From Candidatus Latescibacterota bacterium (GTDB lineage Bacteria > Latescibacterota > UBA2968 > UBA8231): a stretch of 64,000 nucleotides of DNA. Positions 16,708 to 26,959 of the stretch are shown in pieces. Under the pieces are notes generated by a model, which saw nothing but the letters and a program-made list of their open reading frames with translations, was not told the origin of the DNA and searched no databases. The stretch covers positions 62,001 through 126,000 of the forward strand of contig JAJEIO010000024.1 in assembly GCA_022827835.1 (NCBI GenBank). The letters run 5' to 3'. Within the stretch, counting starts at the first letter, position 1. Each line of letters starts with the position of its first letter. Position numbers and translations under genes: made by a program.

Positions 16708-16944
16708 TCACACTAGAGTGGCATACTCATAAACTGGGGTCTCAATGGTACGGATGGGGCGGCATTGCTCCCACACCGCTTGCTGCAGGCGCTCAACGGT
16801 CTCCGGTGAGAAGTGCTTCTCACCTGTCTCGACGTTGACTCGCGCCGGGACGTTTTCAATGAGGAAGAGTCTCCCACCGAACTCAATGTGGTACGTCACG
16901 TTTTTTTCGATCAGCGTCTCGTTCCATACTCTGTCTTCAGGCAT
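16708..16944 (-). CDS. YgiT/MqsA-type antitoxin-like protein lacking zinc cysteines
   Basis: 78 residues. The order of elements (VTYHIEFGGRLFLIENVPARV, then GEKHFSPETVERLQ) matches the N-terminal part of YgiT-type antitoxins. The family's zinc-binding CxxC pairs are absent: where the second CxxCGE normally follows ENVPA, the sequence reads NVETGE. ATG 16944 overlaps the toxin stop by eight bases and has AGGA upstream. It follows a DUF4258 toxin gene, the usual partner of this family. No DNA-binding helix-turn-helix domain is present. It probably neutralises the toxin by direct binding. Confidence 0.7.
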   Translation of the reverse strand: MPEDRVWNETLIEKNVTYHIEFGGRLFLIENVPARVNVETGEKHFSPETVERLQQAVWEQCRPIRTIETPVYEYATLV

Positions 16945-17257
16945 CGTCCTGTTTCCTTGTCTTGAAGTCGATCCATCTTGAGGGATCCGGTTCATAGAGG
17001 GTAATGATCTTGATTATGGGTCTCATCGGATAGCTGCAATGAATATGCAGCGGCCTCTGTGATAACGTAAAGCCGAGAACTAGACAACTGGGCCCGTATT
17101 TGTCGTGCGGATAGTCTTCGATGACTTCACTCCGTTCCATGGCATTTCGGAAATCCTGCATGCTAATCCCGCGAATAATGCTCTGGTCGGTAGCATGTTG
17201 TGAGAACTCGACCTGCCCAATCCTGATTTTCCTGCGTATTGCATTGAGAATTTCCAT
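16937..17257 (-). CDS. DUF4258 toxin
   Basis: 106 residues. The family core is visible: SQHATDQSIIRGIS, then VIEDYP, CLVLGFT, RPLHIHCSY and the closing ITLYEPDPSRW. DUF4258 proteins are BrnT/RelE-like in organisation and are usually paired with YgiT-type antitoxins, as here (eight-base overlap). They are thought to act as toxins, probably nucleases, but I cannot identify a catalytic residue set. The pair lies directly after a truncated gene, so it may be a recent insertion. Confidence 0.8.
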   Translation of the reverse strand: MEILNAIRRKIRIGQVEFSQHATDQSIIRGISMQDFRNAMERSEVIEDYPHDKYGPSCLVLGFTLSQRPLHIHCSYPMRPIIKIITLYEPDPSRWIDFKTRKQDDA

Positions 17258-17274
17258 TCGTCATTCGCCCCTCA

Positions 17275-17406
17275 TCAGAAGGGCGCGGGATAGATGCGCA
17301 CCCAAGTTCCATCCTTTCTAATACCGGCCGTACATACAGTCTCGCCGTATTTCCTAGACAAAGTCGGGTAGGTCTTTACAGTGACGAGGATGCGTTGCTT
17401 TTCCAT
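17275..17406 (-). pseudogene. Truncated DUF488-associated protein (first 43 residues only)
   Basis: Starting at ATG 17406 the frame encodes MEKQRILVTVKTYPTLSRKY and continues through GETVCTAGIRKDGTWVRIYP to a stop after APF. This is the conserved opening of a roughly 230-residue family that commonly neighbours DUF488 proteins, as recalled from genome annotations. Here it ends after the first motif, exactly where the toxin-antitoxin pair begins 17 bases later. It follows the DUF488 gene by five bases, so the original operon order is retained. It is best read as a remnant cut by insertion. Confidence 0.75.
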
Positions 17407-17411
17407 GGTTG

Positions 17412-18398
17412 TCACAAATGTCTCACAGTACAATTCTGCTCCGCGGTATCGTGCGGTGCGGCTTGATCAAACAAACCTCTCTGGTCAAGTATCTGGCCGA
17501 GCGCGTCGGCGACGCAGTGCCGATGGCATTGGTTGGCGTCACGCTCGTAACAGGTGAGTGCGACCGATTCGCCCAATTGCAGCCAAGCGCGGATTTTTGC
17601 CAAAGCATCGCCCTGTCTCGGAAGGCTTTTCCTCTTGTATGTCCTGAAAAGAGCGTCGAAATCCGCTTGGGATTCTAAGCCCCGGCGTTGCCGTGATTCA
17701 ATTCCGAGTTCGGGCAGGTGTTCGTAGCGAATACCGACTCCATCGCATGCCCTAGCAAGTGCGTTTTTAGAAAAGCCGTATTTGCGGCTGATGGCGTTCC
17801 GTCGAACATCGCAAAGGACGGTCACACTTGCTTGGAGTAACGCATTGAGATAGCTCTCTAAAGTTCTCCCCTCGTACCCGATAGTCAAAAGCCGAGATGG
17901 GGTTCCTTCTGGACGAGCGGATTCGATCCGACTGAGCGCGGCTTCATCGTTTTTGAGCACCTGCTCGGCAATGTCACTGCGAATCGCGTAATAAGGATAC
18001 TTGCGGTAGGTTTCTGCGATGAGCGCATTGCCTCGCAGCCTGTGGTAGCGCCGCGCAAATATGCGCATCGAATCGTCTTGGGTTTCGCGTGCGATGCGTT
18101 TGCCCTTCTCAGTAAGTGTCCAATGCTGGCGATCGTCGATCAGCAGACCGCAATCGACGAGGCGGCGGCGGTCTGCATAGCACGTGAACGAGAAAGCTCC
18201 ATATCGGTAGGGCACGAACTCGTAGGGACTTGTTTGGTCGGTAGGGATCAGCTCCTTGCAGTAGAGGAACAGGAGTTTCTGAAAGTCTCGATTGCCCGCG
18301 TTGCCCCCAAGTACGTCAAGCAGTGCGAGAAGCTGGCGCTGGCGCACGTACAGTCGGAGGGATCCTTTTTTATTTAATGCCTGAACCGGAGTTCTCAT
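17412..18398 (-). CDS. DUF488 domain protein with N-terminal winged-helix-like region
   Basis: 328 residues. The C-terminal half is a DUF488 domain: LLTIGYEGRTLESYLNALLQ, LCDVRRNAISRKYGFSKNAL, IRYEHLPELGIESRQR and the cysteine motif TCYERDANQCHRHCVA. The N-terminal part (about 15-150, RQRQLLALLDVLGG; FQKLLFLYCKEL; PYRYGAFSF) resembles the SocA/Panacea-type helical region found fused to defence or regulatory proteins. The function of DUF488 is unsettled. ATG 18398 is used; an in-frame TTG lies six bases upstream. The next gene downstream is the truncated associated protein, so this module may have lost function. Confidence 0.85.
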   Translation of the reverse strand: MRTPVQALNKKGSLRLYVRQRQLLALLDVLGGNAGNRDFQKLLFLYCKELIPTDQTSPYEFVPYRYGAFSFTCYADRRRLVDCGLLIDDRQHWTLTEKGKRIARETQDDSMRIFARRYHRLRGNALIAETYRKYPYYAIRSDIAEQVLKNDEAALSRIESARPEGTPSRLLTIGYEGRTLESYLNALLQASVTVLCDVRRNAISRKYGFSKNALARACDGVGIRYEHLPELGIESRQRRGLESQADFDALFRTYKRKSLPRQGDALAKIRAWLQLGESVALTCYERDANQCHRHCVADALGQILDQRGLFDQAAPHDTAEQNCTVRHL

Positions 18399-18527
18399 GG
18401 TCAATTCGCTATCTGATCAGTCGATTCCATTTAGTTACGCCTAGAGATTTATCCGGGTCAATAGCCTCTTTGGGCAAGCCGTCGCGCTCGGCGCATGCCC
18501 ACTGCTCCCACAATTAGCTTAGATGCT

Positions 18528-18593
18528 AGCGTCCGATTGTCGGTTAAAGTAGCGTCCAATTGCCGGTTAAGAGAGCGTCCAATTGTCGAATCG
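18528..18593. repeat. Three tandem 20-bp repeats with 23-bp period
   Basis: AGCGTCCGATTGTCGGTTAA (18528), AGCGTCCAATTGCCGGTTAA (18551) and AGCGTCCAATTGTCGAATCG (18574) recur at exactly 23-bp intervals. They are not in a gene. Multiple terminal repeats of about this length mark the ends of some insertion sequences such as the IS21 family, so this could be a solo end or relic. An operator array is the alternative. The rest of 18399-18805 has no convincing gene; a TATAAT at 18715-18720 may belong to the promoter of the next gene. Confidence 0.7.
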
Positions 18594-18805
18594 CCTAGAC
18601 TGTGCATAAAGCCGTCAGGTTAGTTTAGGAAGAGCCTATTGGGAAAATAGTGCTTTTGATGTGTCCCTTCGTCTAGTACTCCGTTGCGATTTTTCTATAT
18701 TATCGAATGTCGTCTATAATGGGAAACCCCAATGGATGCACCAATACAGAGCGACTCGCACGAGCCCCCTTGTCTCGTGCGGATGAGCAGGCCGGATAAC
18801 GATCT

Positions 18806-20017
18806 ATGAACCGACCGTCGCGTTTTGCGCGCCTTACCGCTGGCTTGGAGCTCAATGCCCTGCTCAGCCCGCTGCGCAAATCTTTTTGGCTGTCGCTGGG
18901 AATCGCCGTGCTCCTGAACGCGATCTTGGTTCTGCTCAATCCCTTCCAGCAGCAGGCTGAAAAAGCGCCCCGGCCGCTAACCACCAAATTCGTCAAACGC
19001 CAACCGCGCCTGACCAAGGCGCTGGAATTGCGCAAGATTCCCCAACGCAAGCGCCCGATGATCCGTCGTCAAGTGCGCGCTGCCGCCGCCCGCATGGATC
19101 AGGTGCAAGCTACCGCGGCGTTCTCCACGCGCGCCATCATCGCTCGTTCGACCGGCATAGCGAATATGCTGCAAGTCGGCCAGAGCAATCCACAGATGCT
19201 CCAAGCGGCGCTGGAACCGGTCGTGGGAGTGACCGCGAATGTGGAGATCAGCCGTGCGCCCGAGCACAAAATCGACATGGGTTTGGAGATGCTGGATGTC
19301 GATGCCATGGACACGGGCCGCTACCGCGCCTTGGTGATACAGGACCCCAACGACAAGCAGGGACTCAAGGGCTTTGTCAAATTCGCCCGCGTGGTCTCGG
19401 CCACGTATATGGCTGAGACCCAGACCAATGTCGTCGATGGCGGGTTCAACAATCGAGAAATCGACGTCCTGCGCGATATGCTCAACGAGTGGACAGGATT
19501 GCGGGCCGAGTTGGTCGGCAGCTTTACCTTTGATGACGACCGCTTTCTAACGGTGCCGATCGTCATCCCCCAAGGCGAGCCTAACGAAAACGAGTTGGAG
19601 AATCTGGCGCGCTACCTGATGACGGGGGGCTTTGTCATGGCTGAGCAATTCGACTTTGAGGGGTTTTGGACGGAGGCCCTGGAAAAATACGGAGGACTGG
19701 TCAAGGGACGCGATTTTTACACCGAACGCCTGCGGGAAGACCATCCGATATTCACGGCCTATTTTGACTTGGGAGACGGCGTCGCGCAGGGCGCCTCGCG
19801 TTTTGACGATCCGTACTACTGGAATGTGGTGAAGGGCTTGTTCGTCAAGGGGCGACTAGTAGCTGTGCCTCGGGCCAACTCGGGTATTGGGGGATATATG
19901 GGCTTTGCCGCCGAACGCGATGCGACCCGCATCCTCCAGTTTGCGGTCAACACCGTGATCTACGCTCTGACCCAAGAGGGGTCCATGACGCAGCGGTTGA
20001 TGCAGATTGTCCACTGA
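18806..20017 (+). CDS. DUF4159 domain-containing membrane-anchored protein
   Basis: 403 residues. A single membrane segment (about 26-45, FWLSLGIAVLLNAILVLLN) anchors the protein. A basic linker follows (50-120), and then the DUF4159 domain (about 200-400) with GGFNNREIDVLRDML, a LARYLMTGGFVMAEQFDFEGF segment and an IFTAYFDLGDG segment. DUF4159 domains are related to glutamine-amidotransferase-like folds and often occur beside gliding or secretion genes in Bacteroidota-like lineages; no activity is established. It is monocistronic here and converges on the acetolactate-synthase-like gene. Confidence 0.85.
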   Translation: MNRPSRFARLTAGLELNALLSPLRKSFWLSLGIAVLLNAILVLLNPFQQQAEKAPRPLTTKFVKRQPRLTKALELRKIPQRKRPMIRRQVRAAAARMDQVQATAAFSTRAIIARSTGIANMLQVGQSNPQMLQAALEPVVGVTANVEISRAPEHKIDMGLEMLDVDAMDTGRYRALVIQDPNDKQGLKGFVKFARVVSATYMAETQTNVVDGGFNNREIDVLRDMLNEWTGLRAELVGSFTFDDDRFLTVPIVIPQGEPNENELENLARYLMTGGFVMAEQFDFEGFWTEALEKYGGLVKGRDFYTERLREDHPIFTAYFDLGDGVAQGASRFDDPYYWNVVKGLFVKGRLVAVPRANSGIGGYMGFAAERDATRILQFAVNTVIYALTQEGSMTQRLMQIVH

Positions 20018-20028
20018 GCAGGGAGCCG

Positions 20029-21663
<1,635 letters not shown>

Positions 21664-21681
21664 TAAATAGAGCTCCTTGTG

Positions 21682-22731
21682 CTAAATGCTCGGCAGGACG
21701 GCTCCGACCCGGTGAGCGCAATCGAGGATTTGCCGCCAAGTTTCTTCCTCGACCGTCACGCCGGCCTGTCGTCGCTCGCGCTCGCGCTTTTCCAATTCTC
21801 CAGGCAGGAGAATGGCATCGACGCCTTCGGCCTTGGGCGAGGACCGCAAATAGTCTGCGAACGCTCGCACTTGGGCCGCGTACTCGGCGAACGGCTGGAA
21901 GCGCGCAATGTCGATGACCAGCAGGAAGCAGCCGTTGCCGATCCGCGCCTTCCGGCCCCGCGCACAACCCGCCCCGCTCAGCGCCCCGCCCAACAGTTCC
22001 ACTACTACCCCAAGTCCGTAGCCTTTGTGGCCCATGACGCCGCCAAAGGGCAAGAGGCTGCCGCGCGGCTCGTCGTAAAAGTCCGCGGGATCTGTCGATG
22101 GCCGGCCAGCCGCGTCGATGATCCATCCCTCGGGGACCGGCTCGCTGCGATTGCGCTTGACCCGCACCTTGCCCTCGGCGACGACGCTGGTTGTGATGTC
22201 CAGCACGAGTGCTCCGCCCTCGCCATCGGGCCAGCCGCCCGCCAGCGGGTTGGTGGCCAAGCGCCCGGCGATACCGCCCCAAGGGGCCACGCTGGCACCG
22301 CCGCCGTGCGAGTTGGCGCAGAGCAGGCCGATCATGTTCGCTTCGGCGATGCGCTCCACATAGCTGCCGAGGCGACCGATGTGGTTGGCGTTTTTGACGG
22401 TTATAGCTGCGACTCCGCAGTTGCCAGCGCGTTCCAAACCCATTTCCACCGCTTGGTTCATCACGACTTGGCCAAATCCCCAGTGCCCGTCGAGCACGGC
22501 TGCGGCGGTGGTCTGACGCACGACTTCGACCTCGGCGTGGGGGACGATCTCCTCCTTTTCAATGGTGCTTATGTACTGGGGGATGCGGATGACGCCGTGC
22601 GAGTCGTGCCCCACGGCATTGGCATCGGCCAGCAGCTTGGCGACGACATCGGCTGCCGCAGGTGGTGCGCCGGCCGCGGCGAAGATGGCTGCTCCGACTT
22701 GGCGCAAGTGTTCGATGGAAAATACGGGCAT
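21682..22731 (-). CDS. Malate/L-lactate dehydrogenase (Ldh2 family)
   Basis: 349 residues with the fold of the Ldh2/MDH2 oxidoreductases, which differ from classical lactate dehydrogenases. Signature segments are ANAVGHDSHGVIRIPQY near the N-terminus, a VKNANHIGRLGSYV segment with the catalytic His, and FGGVMGHKGYGLGV. Members reduce 2-keto acids or oxidise 2-hydroxy acids with NAD(P). The substrate is unknown; sugar-acid keto products are plausible given nearby enolase-superfamily genes. It is separated by four bases from the CBM9-like gene and precedes the acetolactate-synthase-like gene. Confidence 0.9.
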   Translation of the reverse strand: MPVFSIEHLRQVGAAIFAAAGAPPAAADVVAKLLADANAVGHDSHGVIRIPQYISTIEKEEIVPHAEVEVVRQTTAAAVLDGHWGFGQVVMNQAVEMGLERAGNCGVAAITVKNANHIGRLGSYVERIAEANMIGLLCANSHGGGASVAPWGGIAGRLATNPLAGGWPDGEGGALVLDITTSVVAEGKVRVKRNRSEPVPEGWIIDAAGRPSTDPADFYDEPRGSLLPFGGVMGHKGYGLGVVVELLGGALSGAGCARGRKARIGNGCFLLVIDIARFQPFAEYAAQVRAFADYLRSSPKAEGVDAILLPGELEKRERERRQAGVTVEEETWRQILDCAHRVGAVLPSI

Positions 22732-22735
22732 AGAG

Positions 22736-24184
22736 TTATTGGGTAATAGACGCCGCTAGCACTGCCAATAGGTTGTGCGCCTGCTCCTCGGAGAGTTTGG
22801 CTCGCCGCCGCGCCCTGTCGATTAGGGTTTCGGAACTAGCGACCTTGCCCTCGGTGTAGATCTTTAGGGCTTCGCGGCAGAGCGATTGCACTAAGCGGGT
22901 GGCTTTGTCGCCATCGACGCCGACTTCGGCGGCGACTGTTTCGATCTGCGACTGTAGCCGCCCCTGCTCTAGGTCGGCCAGCGTCTTAGCCAGTAGTTTT
23001 TGCAAGAAGTGCTGGGCCTGCGCCCGCCAAGTCCCCGCGTATTCAGCGATGTCCATGACAATCCCGTCGGTGCGGGCATTAATGCGGTCCGCAGTCAGGC
23101 GCGCCAGCGAGTGGGTCAATCTATAATAGAGCGAATCGACTTGGCCTCGCGACACTTCCGCGTCGTCGTTGAGCGCTCGCACCCAATCCGGCGCTGGATG
23201 CCTCTTGGCCAACAACGACCGATTCAGCCGCGATCTAATCGTGGGCACCGATTCAGTTTGCACGGCTTCTTGTGACCGGCTTGGGCCAGAATCCCCGCTG
23301 GCCGCTTGCGCCGGAGTTTCCCGCGGGGCGACCGGACTTTTCTCAACGGCAACCGAGTCCTGTTGCTCCGGCTCCTTTTCTTCCGCTCGTTCCTCCCGGA
23401 GTGCTACTTTGGGCACGGTAATCTCCCGCGTCTTCTCGGCGATCTCCGCCATGACTTCCTGCTTGGGCAGTTGGCGCAATCCCGGTGGCTGGCCTTTGAG
23501 TTGTACTTTGCCCTGCCACCAGATCCACTTGTTGCTCTGCCGCACTTTGTCGCGCAATTCCTCGTTGGGCAGGTCGGAATCCGGCAGCAGAAAGAGCGCG
23601 TCGAGCACCATGTCGGGCTGGGGATAGAGGCCCAACCAGCGCCAGGGAATGCCCACTTCAAAGGTGTAGAGTTGCTCGCGCAGTGCCCCTCCGGCTTTTA
23701 CGGGCACGAGTTCTGTAGGCTTCTGGCGCTGCATGCCCCCCCACAGATAGGGAGTACCGTCGGCTGGGCTCAGCCAGATGGTATGCCCCAAGGGCTGCTC
23801 TGGGCCGCGCAAGAAAATTTTTAGGTGATCGTAGTAAAACATCGCGTCTTTGCGCTCCCTGGACGGGCCGCGCCATTCGCTTTTGTCAGGGGGAATCTGT
23901 TGGGCATCTACGATATCGTCAACTACCGCGGCCGCCACGTACACGTAGTCGGCGTCCCACATCAGGTAGAGGTCGGCCTCGTGATCTGCCGAGCCGGTAA
24001 AGGCCCCGCGCACGCCCACGCGCTCGCCTCCGGGGACTAGGCCGATGCGCTCGGGTGCTCCCCACTCGACCAATATGCCGTCGAGTGTTGGCTTGGGAGT
24101 TGCCGGTACCACGGCGACCGGCTCGGCCCCGTCGGCTCCCACAGCCAGCAGGCTCGCCCACGCGGCCCAGGCAGTGCGCCGCAT
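22736..24184 (-). CDS. Secreted protein with family 9 carbohydrate-binding-like domain
   Basis: 482 residues. An N-terminal signal peptide (about 1-20, AWAAWASLLAVGADGA) is followed by a CBM9/DOMON-like beta domain (about 27-215). The domain opens PTLDGILVEWGAPERIGL and includes DADYVYVAAAVVDD and YTFEVGIPWRWLG. A low-complexity Glu/Pro/Ser linker (about 240-310) leads to a C-terminal helical region (330-482) of unknown type. ATG 24184 starts two bases after the stop of the dCMP deaminase gene. A longer open frame to 24691 is an artefact of the overlapping deaminase gene. It may capture polysaccharides at the cell surface. Confidence 0.8.
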   Translation of the reverse strand: MRRTAWAAWASLLAVGADGAEPVAVVPATPKPTLDGILVEWGAPERIGLVPGGERVGVRGAFTGSADHEADLYLMWDADYVYVAAAVVDDIVDAQQIPPDKSEWRGPSRERKDAMFYYDHLKIFLRGPEQPLGHTIWLSPADGTPYLWGGMQRQKPTELVPVKAGGALREQLYTFEVGIPWRWLGLYPQPDMVLDALFLLPDSDLPNEELRDKVRQSNKWIWWQGKVQLKGQPPGLRQLPKQEVMAEIAEKTREITVPKVALREERAEEKEPEQQDSVAVEKSPVAPRETPAQAASGDSGPSRSQEAVQTESVPTIRSRLNRSLLAKRHPAPDWVRALNDDAEVSRGQVDSLYYRLTHSLARLTADRINARTDGIVMDIAEYAGTWRAQAQHFLQKLLAKTLADLEQGRLQSQIETVAAEVGVDGDKATRLVQSLCREALKIYTEGKVASSETLIDRARRRAKLSEEQAHNLLAVLAASITQ

Positions 24185-24186
24185 CC

Positions 24187-24729
24187 TCACTCGTCTTGGC
24201 GCAAGGAGGAGACGGCCCAAGCCGCGTCTGGGTCGTCCATGGCCACGGCCCGAACGCCGCCCGGCACAAACGACAATAGCTCCTCGTAGCTGGACTGCCG
24301 CTGAGCGTCGGGATAGATCCAATCGTGTAGGTAATACACTGCGTGTATCTTGGCTTGGAGGATTTCTTTGGCACAGCCAAAACAAGGCCGCATCGTCGAG
24401 TACATCACCGCTCCTTCGGTGGCGATGCCAAAGCGAGCCGCCGACAACAGCGCGTTTTGCTCGGCGTGGACGCAGATGCACAAATCGTAGTCCTTGCCCG
24501 AAGCGTACCGGTCGCGGTGGGCGCAGCGATCGCAGCCGCCGTCGAAACAGTTGACCATGTTGTGTGGGGTGCCGTTGTACCCGGTCGAAATGATGCGGTC
24601 GTTTTGCACCAAGATGGCCCCGATGCGGTTGCCCGTGCAATTGGCGCGCGCCCGGACGGCCATGGCGATGCGCATGTAGTACTCGTCCCAATCGGGCCGC
24701 TCGAACGTGGCGATTCCCTTCCTCGACAT
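24187..24729 (-). CDS. dCMP deaminase family protein
   Basis: 180 residues of the cytidine/deoxycytidylate deaminase fold. The zinc site comprises HAEQNAL (His and catalytic Glu) and PCFGC (two Cys). The family's substrate-loop segments ARANCTGNRIGAILV and STGYNGTPHNM, and an extra cysteine cluster GGCDRCAHRDRY, are present, as in ComEB/dCMP deaminases. It converts dCMP to dUMP for dTTP synthesis. It is first in a minus-strand set with the CBM9-like, Ldh2 and acetolactate-synthase-like genes, which share spacing but no obvious pathway. Confidence 0.95.
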   Translation of the reverse strand: MSRKGIATFERPDWDEYYMRIAMAVRARANCTGNRIGAILVQNDRIISTGYNGTPHNMVNCFDGGCDRCAHRDRYASGKDYDLCICVHAEQNALLSAARFGIATEGAVMYSTMRPCFGCAKEILQAKIHAVYYLHDWIYPDAQRQSSYEELLSFVPGGVRAVAMDDPDAAWAVSSLRQDE

Positions 24730-24837
24730 GATTGCTCAGTCACCTAGCTATTTCGTGCGGACGGTGCGGAATGCGGGTTGGTCGGAGAATAGTACGCCCG
24801 CTCTTGTAGCGGGTCAACCGCGACATGGTAGGGATGA

Positions 24838-26880
24838 TCAATAAGCCAATCCCACTGGTATGAGCCGTTTGATCACTGTGGCCTCCCCTTCGACTTCTAG
24901 TCCGAGCAGGTAGAGGCCCGTCGGCAAAAGTGCCCCACTGGCATCGCGGCCGTCCCAACGAATGCGCTGTAGGCCCGACTTCTGGCTACCTGCCGCTAGG
25001 GTGGCGACCTTGCGGCCGTCGAGCGCGTGAATGTTCAGCCGGGTGGCCACGGTCCGGGGCAGCCCTAAGAGGGCATACTCGATTTCCAGCAGGTCGTTGA
25101 CGCCGTCGTCGTTGGGCGTGACCACGGCGGTAGAGAGGCGCAGGTCGCGGATTTTCTCGGCTTGAGAAGTCGAGGCAAGGACGCGCAGGGTGCTGGTAGC
25201 GAGGTCATCGCTGGCATCGCCACTCTGCACGGGCTGCGGCAGGCTCTGGCTCTGACTGTCGAGTACTTGGCCGTCGAAAGTCCAGGCAAAGTCGAAGACC
25301 TCGGCAGCGAAGACGACGCGGATCAACTCGTTGCGTCCGGCGTTTAAGCGCTCCGGCAAGCGTATCGTCAACTCGTCCTCACTTTCGACGACTTCGCTCG
25401 CCACCACTTGTTGCAAAGGGGTGCCCATTTCAAGGTGCTTGAACGCGGGTGGTCCGCCTGTGCGGATGCGCAGCGCGTCGAAGCCGGCGTCGCTGGCGGC
25501 AACCTCCGCTTTGACATCATAGACGAACTCCGCCATCTCGCCTATTTCTACTTCGGCAACGCCGCGCAGGGGCTGCGGATCGTCCGAGCGGGCCACTTCG
25601 CCGATGACGGAGGTAGCCAACGTCGGCGAGATTTCGATCCACAGGGAGTCGAGCCGCACGAAGGCGTCGAATTCTTCGCTGTTCAGCAAGATTTTTAGCT
25701 GTAGATGGGAGCCGGACCGCAGGCCGAGCGTTTGACCCGACTCGAACGTCGGGACCGACCAGAAGGTCCAGTTGTCTTGGTCGTATTCGATTCCGGCGCG
25801 AATCCCCGGTTTGGGGCGCGTCGTCAGCGTCAGTGTTCCACCCTGTCCGTCGTCGGTGTTGACTGCCCCGCTCGGATTTTTGAGCACGTCTTGGTAGCGT
25901 TGCTGCGACACCGGGACGCGGGTGCCCATGTCGGTGAATTCGTAGTAGATATCCGGCTTGGGGTCAATGCCGGTGCGCGCCTCGACTTGGATCGAGACCG
26001 GGGCGTCGGGGGCCTCTACCGGCTCGCCATCCACCATCCGCAGCGATGTAGCCGACCAAGAGAAGCGGCCGAAGTTGACCTTCGGTCCCAGATCGAATAT
26101 CCGCGTCTTGTACACTGCACGCAGGGGAACACCCTCGCCGAAGAGCTCGAAATCGCCGATGGTGCCCCGGTGGGCTTGGCCTTTGGCGAAGATCGCCTGT
26201 GATGATATTTGCAGGGCCTCGATCTGGGCGGCTTCGAGCGAGCGCGAGAGTCGGCGGATATAGCGGGCGAAGCGCACGTACTGGCGGGGAAACTGGTGCT
26301 GCACGACGGGGCGGAAATTTTCCTGTACGTCGGCGATCTGCTGCCATTCGCTGGTGTTATGGGTAGCGACATACAGCTCGTACGCGGGCACGACGTCTTC
26401 GCGCAAGCTTTTGCCGTCCGAGCGGTATCCCTGCGAGGGCGTATAGAACCCGAAGGAGAAGATCGGCACTGGCACGGCTAGGTCGAAGGTGAAGGTGCGG
26501 CCGTCGGGACTGCCGCCCGAAGAGGGCGCGAGGTAGGACGTGCTGTCGCCATCTACCAAGCGCAAATTGCCAGATACTCGCGGTCTTTCGCCATCGACGT
26601 AGCCGAGTTCGCGGGGAGTCCAACTGCCCCAGTTGGTCAGATAGGAGAAGACGGAGCGGTCGGGCTGTATATAGACGGGCTGTATCGCGCCAGGCGTGGT
26701 CGTTTCATCGATGAGAATGGCGACCGAGTCGTGCTCGGCCCATTCCAAGCCGCCGCCGCCTAGCTGCCACAAGACAATGTCGGCCTCCGCTGTGGAGATC
26801 CAAGACGCGACCAGCCACAGCGAGATACGCACGTAGATCATATGCCTCCGGGCCCTGCGGACGAGGATGGCGTTGCGCAT
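24838..26880 (-). CDS. Secreted protein with C-terminal FlgD-like Ig domain
   Basis: 680 residues. A basic start then a hydrophobic export signal (about 14-33, MIYVRISLWLVASWI) is followed by a mature part opening DIVLWQLGGGG. Long beta-rich regions contain discoidin-like features (TFDLAVPVPIFSFGFYTPSQ). The last 100 residues have the FlgD Ig-like module: VTPNDDGVNDLLEIEYALL, a KVATLAAGSQKSG strand, RWDGRDASGALLPTGLYLL. In Latescibacterota and relatives this module terminates many exported proteins and may serve in sorting. The function is unknown; a cell-surface structural or binding role is likely. ATG 26841 is a possible shorter start. Confidence 0.8.
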   Translation of the reverse strand: MRNAILVRRARRHMIYVRISLWLVASWISTAEADIVLWQLGGGGLEWAEHDSVAILIDETTTPGAIQPVYIQPDRSVFSYLTNWGSWTPRELGYVDGERPRVSGNLRLVDGDSTSYLAPSSGGSPDGRTFTFDLAVPVPIFSFGFYTPSQGYRSDGKSLREDVVPAYELYVATHNTSEWQQIADVQENFRPVVQHQFPRQYVRFARYIRRLSRSLEAAQIEALQISSQAIFAKGQAHRGTIGDFELFGEGVPLRAVYKTRIFDLGPKVNFGRFSWSATSLRMVDGEPVEAPDAPVSIQVEARTGIDPKPDIYYEFTDMGTRVPVSQQRYQDVLKNPSGAVNTDDGQGGTLTLTTRPKPGIRAGIEYDQDNWTFWSVPTFESGQTLGLRSGSHLQLKILLNSEEFDAFVRLDSLWIEISPTLATSVIGEVARSDDPQPLRGVAEVEIGEMAEFVYDVKAEVAASDAGFDALRIRTGGPPAFKHLEMGTPLQQVVASEVVESEDELTIRLPERLNAGRNELIRVVFAAEVFDFAWTFDGQVLDSQSQSLPQPVQSGDASDDLATSTLRVLASTSQAEKIRDLRLSTAVVTPNDDGVNDLLEIEYALLGLPRTVATRLNIHALDGRKVATLAAGSQKSGLQRIRWDGRDASGALLPTGLYLLGLEVEGEATVIKRLIPVGLAY

Positions 26881-26959
26881 AAGATTTCCCTAGTTGAGCC
26901 GAGCCAATAGTCCAATATAGGACGCGCAAAAGGGGACTAACAACAAATAATTCTTCGCG

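Noticed and set aside
18528..18593. CRISPR array
   Set aside because: Spacers between the repeats would be only three bases; no CRISPR-associated gene is nearby, and no array was found elsewhere.
24185..24691. N-terminal extension of the CBM9-like protein
   Set aside because: The extension reads through the dCMP deaminase gene in another frame; the signal peptide starting at 24184 gives the true start.
24790..24810. CCCGCT/AGCGGG hairpin as a terminator
   Set aside because: The stem is only six pairs with no T-run on either strand.
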